DNA of 64,000 bases. It comes from Paenibacillus sp. V4I3. GTDB lineage: Bacteria; Bacillota; Bacilli; Paenibacillales; NBRC-103111. The DNA lies in assembly GCF_030817215.1 (NCBI RefSeq), contig NZ_JAUSZA010000001.1, positions 2,454,501 to 2,518,500 of the forward strand. The letters are read 5' to 3'. Within the stretch, counting starts at the first letter, position 1. Every line of letters starts with the position of its first letter. The notes beneath the pieces are model-generated. The model was not told where the DNA came from, ran no database searches, and worked only from the letters and a program-made list of their open reading frames with translations. Shown here piece after piece: positions 1 to 8,596 of the stretch. The translations under genes and the position numbers were made by a program.

Positions 1-390
1 ACGGCGGCACGCGCAATGGGTATCAATATCACGTATTACAAGATGCTTGCTTATTTGATCGGTTCCATGATGGCTGGTCTGGGAGGCGGAATCTATGCCC
101 ATCTGACGACGACCATCACGCCTGACGATTTCAATTACCACCGGGTTGTGGAAATATTATCATTCGCCGTTATCGGCGGCTCGGAAGTCCTTATCGGTCC
201 GCTCTTTGGGGCGACGCTGTTGACGGGACTACCGGAGTTTTTACGTGTCTTGTCCGAATACAAAATGATTTTCTACGGCAGTTTGTTAATTCTGGTCATG
301 GCTTTCCGCCCGCATGGGTTGATAACTGCCAGTACGTTCTCCAAATGGAAAAAACGCAAAAACAAAACTTCCGGCAAAGGGGGCCAATAG
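1..390 (+). CDS. livM: Branched-chain amino acid ABC transporter permease LivM, C-terminal part
   Basis: This is the 3' end of an integral membrane permease; the reading frame is open at the left edge, so the gene starts outside the window. The visible 130 residues carry several hydrophobic segments and end in a Lys-rich cytoplasmic tail. The stretch around FAVIGGSEVLIGPLFGA is the conserved loop found near the end of LivM/LivH family permeases. The stop lies 2 nt before livG, and livF follows, which is the usual livM-livG-livF order. The transporter would import leucine, isoleucine and valine, or a related substrate. LivH and the binding protein are presumably upstream, outside the window. 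Confidence 0.9.
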   Translation, partial: TAARAMGINITYYKMLAYLIGSMMAGLGGGIYAHLTTTITPDDFNYHRVVEILSFAVIGGSEVLIGPLFGATLLTGLPEFLRVLSEYKMIFYGSLLILVMAFRPHGLITASTFSKWKKRKNKTSGKGGQ

Positions 391-391
391 C

Positions 392-1153
392 ATGCTGCTC
401 GAATTAAAACAAATAGGTAAAACATTCGGCGGTATTAAGGCGCTGTCGGACGTTAATTTTGCTATAGATCCAGGCCAGATTCTCGGCTTGATCGGACCTA
501 ATGGGGCTGGTAAAACAACGATTTTCAACATGATCACGGGCATTTTCTCGCCAACCACAGGAAGCATTACGTTTGAAGGAACGAATTTGGTGAATATGCC
601 TCCCCATCAAATAACAGGACTTGGCATCGCGCGGACCTTTCAAAATATCCGTCTGTTCGGCCATATGAGCGCTTTAGAAAACATCAAAGTCGGGATGCAT
701 TCGGTAACGAGATCCGGCTTCTGGGCCTCTTTATTGCATCTGCCCCTCCAAAAGAAAGAGGAGGCTCATGTATGGGAACGGTCCATGGAGCTGCTCGAAT
801 TCGTTGGCTTGAAAGACGTCGCCGACATCCGATCCGATACGCTTGCGTATGGGCAGCAGCGCAAACTTGAAATCGCTCGTGCGCTTGCGACGAATCCGAA
901 ACTGCTTTTGCTTGATGAACCGGCAGCGGGAATGATCGAAAGCGAGACGCTCCAGCTGATGGAGCTCATCCGCAAAATTCGTGACAACGGTACGACGGTG
1001 TTGCTTGTAGAGCATGATATGCCTCTAGTAATGAACCTATGCGATAAAGTGGTTTGCATCAATTTCGGGGTGAAAATTGCTGAAGGCCCGCCAGAAGTAA
1101 TCCAAAACCATCCCGATGTCATCGAAGCTTACCTCGGGAAGGAGGATGAGTAA
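392..1153 (+). CDS. livG: Branched-chain amino acid ABC transporter ATPase LivG
   Basis: Cytoplasmic ATP-binding subunit, 253 residues, normal length for LivG. It shows Walker A (GPNGAGKTT), an ABC signature of the degenerate LAYGQQRK form that is typical of LivG, Walker B with LLLLDEPAAGM, and the switch histidine in LLVEHDM. The C-terminal extension with VCINFGVKIAEGPPEV is characteristic of the LivG branch of the family. It begins 2 nt after livM and its stop overlaps the livF start by one base, so translation is coupled. It should pair with LivF as a heterodimeric ATPase. Confidence 0.95.
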   Translation: MLLELKQIGKTFGGIKALSDVNFAIDPGQILGLIGPNGAGKTTIFNMITGIFSPTTGSITFEGTNLVNMPPHQITGLGIARTFQNIRLFGHMSALENIKVGMHSVTRSGFWASLLHLPLQKKEEAHVWERSMELLEFVGLKDVADIRSDTLAYGQQRKLEIARALATNPKLLLLDEPAAGMIESETLQLMELIRKIRDNGTTVLLVEHDMPLVMNLCDKVVCINFGVKIAEGPPEVIQNHPDVIEAYLGKEDE

Positions 1154-1869
1154 TGCTTACGATCCAGAATCTAGAAACGTATTATGGCAACATTCGCGCT
1201 TTAAAGGGAATCTCGCTCGAAGTGCCCGCAGGGAAAATCGTCTCCCTGATTGGAGCTAATGGGGCAGGGAAGTCTACGACGATGAAGACGGTCGCTGGGG
1301 TACTTACGCCGCGGAACGGTTCGATTACCCTTAACGGCAAACAAGTACAGGGAATGAGGCCGCACCAACTGGTGAAAGAAGGACTGGCTCTAGTGCCGGA
1401 AGGCCGACAGGTGCTTGCTCCGATGACCGTGTTCGAAAACCTTGAGTTAGGCGCTTATCAGCGCAGTGATCGTCAAGTTATTCAGCAGGACATCGAGAAG
1501 ATGTTCGCGTGGTTCCCGATTCTGAAAGAACGGGTGAACCAGCTTGCCGGAACCATGTCCGGCGGACAGCAGCAAATGCTTGCCATCGCACGGGCGCTGA
1601 TGTCTAGGCCAAAGCTCTTGCTGCTAGATGAGCCTTCCATGGGCCTTGCTCCGATTGTTGTGGCGGATATTTTTAAGGTTATTCAGCAAATTAATCAAGA
1701 AGGAACAACCGTGTTGATCGTGGAACAGAACGTTCGACAGGTGCTTAAGATTGCTCATTACGGGTATGTTCTCGAATCCGGACAAATTGTACTAAGCGGT
1801 GAGGCGCAAGATTTGCTGCACAATGATCGGGTAAAAGAAGCGTATCTCGGCGGAAAGAAACACGCATGA
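1153..1869 (+). CDS. livF: Branched-chain amino acid ABC transporter ATPase LivF
   Basis: Second ATPase subunit, 238 residues. Walker A is GANGAGKST, the signature is MSGGQQQMLAIARALM and Walker B is LLLLDEPSMGLAP; the SMGLAP ending after Walker B is a LivF hallmark. ALVPEGRQV also matches LivF. The start codon ATG overlaps the livG stop (TAATG arrangement), with an AGGAGG-like site at the end of livG. It is the last gene of the operon and is followed after about 95 nt by a strong hairpin terminator. Confidence 0.95.
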   Translation: MLTIQNLETYYGNIRALKGISLEVPAGKIVSLIGANGAGKSTTMKTVAGVLTPRNGSITLNGKQVQGMRPHQLVKEGLALVPEGRQVLAPMTVFENLELGAYQRSDRQVIQQDIEKMFAWFPILKERVNQLAGTMSGGQQQMLAIARALMSRPKLLLLDEPSMGLAPIVVADIFKVIQQINQEGTTVLIVEQNVRQVLKIAHYGYVLESGQIVLSGEAQDLLHNDRVKEAYLGGKKHA

Positions 1870-1963
1870 ATGTTTACGAATAATAGAAGGTTAACGTTGG
1901 CGGCGGCGAATTGTGGATTTGATACACCACGGCTCGTCTCCATGTTGTAAATCCGCAAAAACG

Positions 1964-2013
1964 AAAAGCAAAAGGAGCTCAGCCAGTTGAACTTGGCTAG
2001 GCTCCTTTTTGCT
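1964..2013 (+). terminator. Rho-independent terminator of the liv operon
   Basis: A long stem pairs GCAAAAGGAGC with GCTCCTTTTTGC, continued inward by AGCCA/TGGCT around a short loop, and the 3' arm contains a T run. The A-rich 5' arm means it can also work on the opposite strand. Confidence 0.85.
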
Positions 2014-2237
2014 ATTCAGGGTAATGCGATTAATCGTTAAGTAAGTAACTTACGCAAAGATAAGCCATTCCCGCCAATCCGCATGCAATAAAGGTCAAAT
2101 AAAATATAGGCATTTAGATCAGTAACAAGAGCGGAGCTAAGTTCATATGTTGTCATTGGGTACACGAATGAATTGGCGAATCTCACAGGGAAGTTGTATA
2201 TGCTGTCGGCACAACTATCTATCAAACGGAGGTTGGA
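2014..2237. other. Intergenic region before the bacteriocin precursor
   Basis: AT-rich stretch between the liv terminator and the precursor gene. I see no convincing coding frame; a 62-codon minus-strand frame here has no ribosome site or recognisable protein. The region must hold the promoter of the bacteriocin cluster, but I could not pick a clear -35/-10 pair. A good ribosome site (GGAGG) sits just before the ATG at 2238. Confidence 0.5.
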
Positions 2238-2519
2238 ATGATGAATGATTTCAAAAAGGATTTAATGAAGTTGAATGTTTCCGAGTTCAAGGCAAGCGAG
2301 GCGACACCTTGGAACGCTCAAGGCCAACAAGATGCTCGATTATGCTTCACTTGTTTCAGTTGTATTAACTTAAATTGCTTCAATTGTTTCACTTGTCACC
2401 AATGCCATAACTGCCACAACTGTCACAATTGTCATAACTGCCACAATTGCCATAACTGTCATAACTGTCATCATAACTGCCACAACTGCCATCATAACTG
2501 TCACCATGGAGGCCGTTGA
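2238..2519 (+). CDS. Heterocycloanthracin/sonorensin-family TOMM bacteriocin precursor
   Basis: Ribosomally made peptide of 93 residues. The N-terminal leader (residues 1-35) has the FKKDLMKLNVSEFKA...WN pattern that aligns with the FQQELQALNLNDYQ...YW leaders I recall for heterocycloanthracin precursors. The core (from about residue 36) has 17 cysteines, nearly all spaced every third residue; after a Phe-rich segment it becomes Cys-His-Asn repeated, with three His-His variants, ending HHGGR. Each cysteine is a potential thiazole, so the product would be a string of azoles separated by His-Asn. The start has a strong GGAGG site. Cyclodehydratase and dehydrogenase genes follow, which fixes the assignment. 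Family known; this His-Asn core composition is seen directly. Confidence 0.88.
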   Translation: MMNDFKKDLMKLNVSEFKASEATPWNAQGQQDARLCFTCFSCINLNCFNCFTCHQCHNCHNCHNCHNCHNCHNCHNCHHNCHNCHHNCHHGGR

Positions 2520-2601
2520 GATTGTTTTTGCCGATAAGGTAACGTTTATACCCGTAATTGCTTGCTTCCAGGCGGAAGACAATGACTACTTAATGAGAAG
2601 C

Positions 2602-2637
2602 GAAGCCCCTGCAGCGACAGCGACCCAGGGGTTTTTC
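2602..2637 (+). terminator. Hairpin terminator between precursor and modification genes
   Basis: AGCCCCTG pairs with CAGGGGTT around a loop and is followed by TTTTT. Its position between the precursor gene and the enzyme genes suggests partial termination, giving more precursor than enzyme transcript, as is common in RiPP clusters; the read-through idea is inference. Confidence 0.7.
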
Positions 2638-2778
2638 CCATGTCTAAGTAAGGGTGCACTTCACTGAATTGGCTGCAGGAAGAGCTCATAAAGAATGAGA
2701 CATGAGGGACAAATAGCTGTACATAAGATTACTTGTGATGAGTTAGGGCATGAGAACAGCTCACGGAGGAGGAAAAGA

Positions 2779-4740
2779 ATGACAAATTTGAACCCTTCGA
2801 TGCGACTGAAGGTGAATAGGGATACGTTTTTTCTCCCTGATCCAAACGGTAGTGTGTATTTTCGTAACAATGTAAGCTCGTTCCGCATGGAAGGCGAGTT
2901 GATCGATCAGTGGATTGAAAAACTGATACCGATATTCAACGGGGAGTATAGGTTGGAGGATTTGACAGACGGATTGCCGGACCAACACCGGAACCAGGTA
3001 TATGGAATTGCAGAAATGTTGTATCGTAATGGCTTTGTTCGGGATGTGAGCCAAGACACTCCACATCAATTGCCGGATGAGGTTCTCCAGAAATATGCTT
3101 CTCAGATTGAATTTTTGGACAATTTCGGTGATTCGGGTGCTTACCGGTTTCAGTCCTATCGTCAGGCTAAAGTATTGCTGGTCGGCTCAGGTCCATTGTT
3201 GATCTCAGCGGTTTCTGCGCTGTTAGAATCCGGATTGCCCAAGTTTCACGTACTGGTCTCGGGTTCAGAGCCGACCCATCGGCAACGGATGCTAGAACTG
3301 GCCGCACATGCCCGTAAAACAGACACGAAAGTAGCCATAGAGGAGGTTACCCTTCAGAAGAAGGGGGTTAGTAATTGGCGGGAGGTTGTGAGGCCGTTTG
3401 ATTCGATTTTATTTGTATCAGGGGAGGGTGATATCGAGGAACTGCGGGTTCTTCATGCGGTTTGCAGAAAGGAGAAGAAGGTGTTTCTTCCCGCTGTACG
3501 TGTGCAACAGGTGGGTCTGGCAGGTCCGCTAGTGCATCCGGACTTTGAAGGGTGCTGGGAGTCAGCGTGGCGCAGCATACACGAATCCGCGATTTGTAAA
3601 GACCCTCAGCTGCACACCATTTCTTCCACAGCGGGAGCGATGTTAACGAATGTGATTGTCTTTGAATTATTAAAAAGGATGACGGGAGCGAACGATTCGG
3701 ACCAAAGTAATCAATTCTACCTGCTTAATCTGGAGACTTTGGAAGGAAAATGGCATTCGTTCAAGCCACATCCGCTTATAACCGGACGTACCGCAGCTGG
3801 AAGGATTCACGATTTCGATCAACAGCTCGAACGGAGATTAGGCAAAAGTGAGAACGGATTGCTTCCTTACTTCAGCCAGTTAACATCGGCGGAATCAGGG
3901 ATTTTCCATATTTGGGAGGAGGGTGACTTAAAACAGCTGCCACTCTCTCAGTGTCGCGTTCAAGCAGTCGATCCGCTATCGGAAGGACCGGCTGGGCTGC
4001 TGCCTGACATTGTTTGTAACGATTTGACGCATGAGGGAGCGCGACGGGAAGCAGGGCTGACCGGGATTGAAGCGTATGTGTCGCGAATGGCCGGCCTGCT
4101 CGTTTCTACATCATCTTCCCATGCGGAAGATGAGCGCAGCAGGATAGAACCTCATGAATTTATCGGCGTTGGAGCAGGAGAAACGGTTGCGGAAGGCATT
4201 GGCCGAGGGTTGCAAAGGTGTTTGGCCGAGGTACTGGGCAAGCAGCAGGCATGTCAGTTACCTTCTGTCTTTCGAGTACATTTGTCTGCGATAGAAGATA
4301 AACACTGCCAATTTTATTTGCAGGCTTTGACGACGATGAAGGGAGCACCGATGATTGGCTTGGGAGAGGAAGTATCCGGATTTCCTGTAGTGTGGGTCGG
4401 TACGAACGATTGCTGGTATGGCCATGTAGACTTGAATGTGACCCTGGCGTTGCGGAAGGCTTTACGACAGGCTCATCTGGAGGCACAAAACCCACCGGAT
4501 TACCTCCAAACACAAGCATTGGGAGTTTCGTCTGTGCGTCTGGAAGAACAGGCACCGCTAAGCCTCGAGATCCCCTCAAGTGAAAAGTCAGCAAAATCGG
4601 AAGTTCTGCAGTCCGCCTTGCAGGTCTTGAAACGGAACGGTAAGCGGCTATTAGTCTTTGATCTTGCAGTAGAACCGTTTTTGAAAGAGGAAGTGGCTGG
4701 GGTATTTGGCGTGGTGCTGCGTGAGGAGGGATCCCAGTGA
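2779..4740 (+). CDS. Ocin-ThiF-like TOMM maturation protein (leader-binding F protein)
   Basis: Protein of 653 residues when started at ATG 2779, which has an ideal GGAGGAGG site; an upstream in-frame ATG at 2695 has none. It matches the architecture of the putative thiazole-containing bacteriocin maturation protein family found beside heterocycloanthracin precursors. Around residue 131 there is a ThiF/E1-like Rossmann start (KVLLVGSGPLLISAVSALL), but no E1 catalytic cysteine is apparent. In the heterocycloanthracin system the equivalent HcaF protein binds the leader peptide and presents it to the cyclodehydratase. Its stop overlaps the next start by four bases (GTGA), so the two proteins are translationally coupled and probably act as a complex. 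Confidence 0.85.
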   Translation: MTNLNPSMRLKVNRDTFFLPDPNGSVYFRNNVSSFRMEGELIDQWIEKLIPIFNGEYRLEDLTDGLPDQHRNQVYGIAEMLYRNGFVRDVSQDTPHQLPDEVLQKYASQIEFLDNFGDSGAYRFQSYRQAKVLLVGSGPLLISAVSALLESGLPKFHVLVSGSEPTHRQRMLELAAHARKTDTKVAIEEVTLQKKGVSNWREVVRPFDSILFVSGEGDIEELRVLHAVCRKEKKVFLPAVRVQQVGLAGPLVHPDFEGCWESAWRSIHESAICKDPQLHTISSTAGAMLTNVIVFELLKRMTGANDSDQSNQFYLLNLETLEGKWHSFKPHPLITGRTAAGRIHDFDQQLERRLGKSENGLLPYFSQLTSAESGIFHIWEEGDLKQLPLSQCRVQAVDPLSEGPAGLLPDIVCNDLTHEGARREAGLTGIEAYVSRMAGLLVSTSSSHAEDERSRIEPHEFIGVGAGETVAEGIGRGLQRCLAEVLGKQQACQLPSVFRVHLSAIEDKHCQFYLQALTTMKGAPMIGLGEEVSGFPVVWVGTNDCWYGHVDLNVTLALRKALRQAHLEAQNPPDYLQTQALGVSSVRLEEQAPLSLEIPSSEKSAKSEVLQSALQVLKRNGKRLLVFDLAVEPFLKEEVAGVFGVVLREEGSQ

Positions 4741-6680
4741 GCGCTGTCGTTGTGATTGTTGGAGAAGGGGTTTTGGCGGATTGTGTGTACGGTGAACTGT
4801 CAGCCCAATTCGAGGTCGTACGTCAGAGTGATTTCGAGGCTGGAGTACCGGAAGCGGTAGGCTTGGCTCTGGTGCTGCACGATGCTTGGCATCCTTACAT
4901 TCATCAAAAGGCGGAAGAGCTGCTGCAACCAGCCGGCATCCCTTGGTTGCGCGGCTTCGTTTCATTTGGGGAGGGTGTAATCGGGCCTTTGGTTCGTCCG
5001 GGTACAAGCGGGTGCTCCCAGTGTGTAGACACGCGGCGCCTCATGGCGGGACGCGAGCGCAAGGAGATGCGGAAGCTGCAGATGAGGCTGGTAACACACG
5101 GGGGAATGACGCGTGATGCATGGGCGTCGCGTACAGGACTTCTGCAGGTGGCTCACCTGCTGGTGGCGGAGGCAAGAAGGATGCTGCAAGGAAACCCGGT
5201 TCAAACGGCAGGGAAGGTGTTTTTGATCAACCTGAAGACGCTGGAAAGTTCACTTCACTTCTTTCTCCCAGACCCGCTGTGTCCGGTTTGTAGCCGAGTG
5301 CCTGACGATTCATCGACAGCAGCTCATATTTCACTCCAACCAAGTCCGAAGATCAGCTCGGACAGTTACCGCTCCCGCCCGATGGATGATCTGAATAAAG
5401 TTCTGATCAAAGACTATCTGGATTACCGGACTGGCTTTTTGAATGGGAAAATGATTGACCTTGAGTCGCCATTTGCCGATATGAGTGTGAATCTGCCGTT
5501 GCTCACAGAGGACGTAGGAACGGCAGGTCGGACTCATTCCTATGCGGTGAGCGAGTTGACCGCCATTTTGGAGGGACTGGAGAGGTATTGCGGTCTAGCC
5601 CCCCGAGGCAAACGGACGGTAGTCCATGGCAGCTTCAGTAATCTGAAGGATCAAGCGATCGACCCCGTCAAGGTAGGGGTGCACACGAAGGAACAGTATG
5701 CTCAGCCGGGGTTTCCGTTCACAGCATTCAATCCTGATGACCCCATCAATTGGGTATGGGGTTATTCGTTTTTGCAAGAGCGTCCGATTCTGGTTCCGGA
5801 GCAGCTCGCCTATTACAGCATGGGCTGCGGGCATGGTTTTGTGTTCGAGTCTTCCAACGGATGCGCATTAGGAGGAAGTTTGGAGGAGGCTATTTTTTAC
5901 GGCATATTGGAAGTAGTGGAGCGAGATTCGTTTCTGATGACTTGGTATGCGCAGCTGCCTCTCCCACGCCTTGACCCTTATTCTGCTAACGACCGAGAAT
6001 TGCAGTTGATGATCGATCGATTACGGGCAGTTGCGGGGTTTGATGTGTATTTCTTTAACTCGACGATGGAGCACGGGATTCCAAGCGTTTGGGGGGTGGC
6101 GAAAAACAGGAAACAAACAGGAGTGAATCTGATCTGTGCGGCCGGGGCTCATCCTGATCCAGTACGGGCAATGAAAGGCGCGGTTCACGAGTTGGCCGGC
6201 ATGGTACTGAATCTTGATAAGAAATTTGAGGCGAACCGGGAATCGTATGTTCGTATGTTTCACGATTCCTCCCTGGTGCGGCAGATGGAGGATCATTCAC
6301 TAATGTACGGTTTGCCGCAAGCACAGGAGCGCTTGCAATTTCTGCTGGATGAAAATCGCCCGTTGCGAACGTTTGAAGAGGAATTCAAGCGAGAGGCAAG
6401 GCATGCCGATTTAACGGATGATCTGAAGGATATTCTTAAGACATTCCGCCGAATGAATCTCGATGTGATCGTGGTGGATCTGACAGCGCCGGAAATCAAA
6501 CGGAATGGACTGCATTGCGTGAAAGTGCTGATCCCGGGGATGCTGCCGATGACATTCGGACATCACTTTACCCGCGTGGAAGGGTTGGAGCGGGTGTTGA
6601 GAGTACCGGTGGAACTCGGGTATGCGAAGCAGCCGCTGAAGTTAGAACATCTCAATCCATATCCGCATCCGTTTCCATAG
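4737..6680 (+). CDS. Fused C-D cyclodehydratase (ocin-ThiF partner domain plus YcaO)
   Basis: Forms azolines from Cys residues of the precursor with ATP. 647 residues, GTG start overlapping the previous stop. Residues 1 to about 190 are an E1-like C domain with two zinc-type Cys pairs (Cys93/Cys96 and Cys182/Cys185). From about 225 the YcaO domain follows, with SELTAILEGLERYCG and then NGCALGGSLEEA...EVVERDSF, which carry the ATP/Mg-binding acidic residues of the family. The extreme C-terminus is PYPHPFP, the PxPxP tail characteristic of azoline-forming YcaO enzymes. Length and domain order fit the fused HcaD-type protein. I see no disruption. Confidence 0.93.
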   Translation: MSAVVVIVGEGVLADCVYGELSAQFEVVRQSDFEAGVPEAVGLALVLHDAWHPYIHQKAEELLQPAGIPWLRGFVSFGEGVIGPLVRPGTSGCSQCVDTRRLMAGRERKEMRKLQMRLVTHGGMTRDAWASRTGLLQVAHLLVAEARRMLQGNPVQTAGKVFLINLKTLESSLHFFLPDPLCPVCSRVPDDSSTAAHISLQPSPKISSDSYRSRPMDDLNKVLIKDYLDYRTGFLNGKMIDLESPFADMSVNLPLLTEDVGTAGRTHSYAVSELTAILEGLERYCGLAPRGKRTVVHGSFSNLKDQAIDPVKVGVHTKEQYAQPGFPFTAFNPDDPINWVWGYSFLQERPILVPEQLAYYSMGCGHGFVFESSNGCALGGSLEEAIFYGILEVVERDSFLMTWYAQLPLPRLDPYSANDRELQLMIDRLRAVAGFDVYFFNSTMEHGIPSVWGVAKNRKQTGVNLICAAGAHPDPVRAMKGAVHELAGMVLNLDKKFEANRESYVRMFHDSSLVRQMEDHSLMYGLPQAQERLQFLLDENRPLRTFEEEFKREARHADLTDDLKDILKTFRRMNLDVIVVDLTAPEIKRNGLHCVKVLIPGMLPMTFGHHFTRVEGLERVLRVPVELGYAKQPLKLEHLNPYPHPFP

Positions 6681-6775
6681 GGTTTTAGTCCACGCAAATC
6701 AGACTACCAACCGTCGGTATCAAATATAGAAACGTGGCGTGGTTGACACCCTCGTTCCTATCAGGAGGGAGAAGG

Positions 6776-8368
6776 ATGAGTCTGAGTCTGAGTCTGGAGG
6801 CATTTCTGCACAATCTGCATTATGACATTGACAAGACCAAACCGCCGGACTTGGTGGTGGACTGGGAAGACAAACCGCTTGCGTATAAGCTCTACCGCGG
6901 TTTGTCTGCGGTTCCGTTATCTCCGGAAGTACCCCTGACGCTTGAAGGCGGCGAAGCGCCGGTAAAACCCGACCTTCGTCGAATCGGCCATTTTCTCTGG
7001 TACATATTCGGGCTCACGCAATTGTCCCAGTCAATTCCTGCCTCGAATTCCATGGTACAAAACATGGGTCTGCTGCAGTTGTACCGGCGGTTTGTTCCCT
7101 CAGGGGGAGCCTTATATCCGAATGAATTATATGTGTATCTGAAGCTAGATGATTTGCCAGCAGGGGTATATCATTATGATGTGGCGCACCACCGTCTGGT
7201 GTTGCTGCGCGAAGGCAATTTCGATTCATACTTAGCCCGGTCTCTTGGCAAACGCTGTGATGTGTCTGGCTGCTTTGGTGCTGTTTTTGTGTCGACCCTG
7301 TTTTGGAAAAACTTCTTTAAATACAATAACTTTTCCTACCGCCTGCAAGGACTGGATGCGGGTGCGCTGATTGGGCAGCTATTGGAAGTAGCCAAACGGT
7401 TTGGCTTTGCATCTGGGGTGTATTTCCAGTTCCTTGATCGGGCCGTGAATCATCTACTCGGGGTATCGGAACGAGAGGAGAGTGTGTATGCGGTAATTCC
7501 GCTTTCGGTGGAACCTTCGATCTCTTGGTTTGCTAATAGGAAGGAGGGAGAGGGAGTTATCTCCGCCACCGAATTATGCCGGGAGATGCCAATGGTTCAG
7601 CATGATCACTACGTCCGTTCCCGACGGGTCAAGGAGTTTCCGATGCTAATCAAGATGAACGAAGCATCCCTATTGGAATCGCTTCGGCCTTTACGGCGAA
7701 TTGGGGAAGATAAGATCGTTCACTGCGAAGATAACCCGGTGCCTCTGCCCCGCGTAGAGCGGCTCTTGTACGATCTGGCGTCAGTAAGTCGAAAGCGGTT
7801 TTCACCCGACGGTGATTTTGTAATGGGCAAGGTAAGCCAAGAACAGTTGGCCTTGCTGCTGCAGGAGGCTACGGCTTCCTTCAGGTATCGGAATGATTTG
7901 GATGGAGCACAGGAGAACCCCGTTTCACGCGTCTCACTGTACGGCTGTTTGTATAACATTGACGGCATTCCGGACGGCGCTTACCATTATGACAGTGCTG
8001 CTCATACGTTACGGCGGGTACGTCATGGAGATCATCGGCTCAGGCTGCAGCAGGGAATGCCTTCCGATAACGTGAACCTGTTTCAAGTTCCGCTATGCTT
8101 TCATGTGGCAGGAGACAAAGAGCATCTCGTAAGTGCTCTGGGGTATAGGGGATACCGCATCCAACAGATGGAAGCGGGGATGCTCGTGCAGCGTTTATTG
8201 TTGGCGGCAACCGCTATCGGAATAGGGGGACATCCGCTTCTCGGATTTGATGCCAGATTGTGTGATGAGATCTATAAGATGGCTTCGCGAGGATTAACCA
8301 GCCTGATCCAAGTCCCGGTTGGACCTTATCGTCATTGCCCCCGATTGGTAGGAGGTTTGTACGGCTAG
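6776..8368 (+). CDS. SagB-type azoline dehydrogenase, two-domain
   Basis: FMN-dependent oxidoreductase that would oxidise azolines to azoles. Start chosen at ATG 6776 (530 residues) because of the AGGAGGG site 6 nt upstream; an in-frame GTG at 6734 lacks one. The protein contains two nitroreductase-like halves: the first (about residues 60-250) has the SagB hallmarks SGGALYPNELYVY and PAGVYHYDVAHHRLVLLREG; the second (about 310-525) repeats the pattern with GAYHYDSAAHTLRRVR. Duplicated SagB proteins occur in related Bacillus TOMM clusters. It lies 95 nt after the cyclodehydratase gene and closes the cluster. Confidence 0.9.
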   Translation: MSLSLSLEAFLHNLHYDIDKTKPPDLVVDWEDKPLAYKLYRGLSAVPLSPEVPLTLEGGEAPVKPDLRRIGHFLWYIFGLTQLSQSIPASNSMVQNMGLLQLYRRFVPSGGALYPNELYVYLKLDDLPAGVYHYDVAHHRLVLLREGNFDSYLARSLGKRCDVSGCFGAVFVSTLFWKNFFKYNNFSYRLQGLDAGALIGQLLEVAKRFGFASGVYFQFLDRAVNHLLGVSEREESVYAVIPLSVEPSISWFANRKEGEGVISATELCREMPMVQHDHYVRSRRVKEFPMLIKMNEASLLESLRPLRRIGEDKIVHCEDNPVPLPRVERLLYDLASVSRKRFSPDGDFVMGKVSQEQLALLLQEATASFRYRNDLDGAQENPVSRVSLYGCLYNIDGIPDGAYHYDSAAHTLRRVRHGDHRLRLQQGMPSDNVNLFQVPLCFHVAGDKEHLVSALGYRGYRIQQMEAGMLVQRLLLAATAIGIGGHPLLGFDARLCDEIYKMASRGLTSLIQVPVGPYRHCPRLVGGLYG

Positions 8369-8446
8369 AAGAGGCTTAATTGAGAGCTTTATGTGAGTAT
8401 TAGGGTCGTTTAGAGGCAAAGAGATGACGTTGGAAAAATAAACCAC

Positions 8447-8488
8447 AACACAAAGGGAGCTCACAAATTCGGTGAACTCCCTTTGTGC
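8447..8488 (+). terminator. Hairpin at the end of the TOMM cluster
   Basis: CACAAAGGGAG pairs with CTCCCTTTGTG, with further pairing of TCAC/GGTGA around AAATTC. The stem is strong but only a weak T stretch follows, so efficiency is uncertain. Confidence 0.65.
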
Positions 8489-8596
8489 TATCTCTAAAGT
8501 AAGAATCTTATCAGTAATTCTAAAATACCGTAATCAAAAATTGGATATAAGTTTCTAATGATTCAGCAGGGATTTGGGTATGTAATTGGATCAAAT

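Noticed and set aside
2037..2225. Minus-strand frame of 62 codons before the bacteriocin precursor
   Set aside because: No ribosome site, no motif, and it occupies the expected promoter region.
2390..2510. Short regular DNA repeats that could be mistaken for a CRISPR array
   Set aside because: The period is 9 nt and keeps the reading frame of a precursor with a strong ribosome site; there are no spacers.
2779..4740. Reading the first TOMM enzyme as an active E1/ThiF adenylating enzyme
   Set aside because: Only the Rossmann-like start resembles ThiF; no adenylation Arg/Lys set or catalytic Cys was recognised, and the gene context fits the leader-binding F protein.
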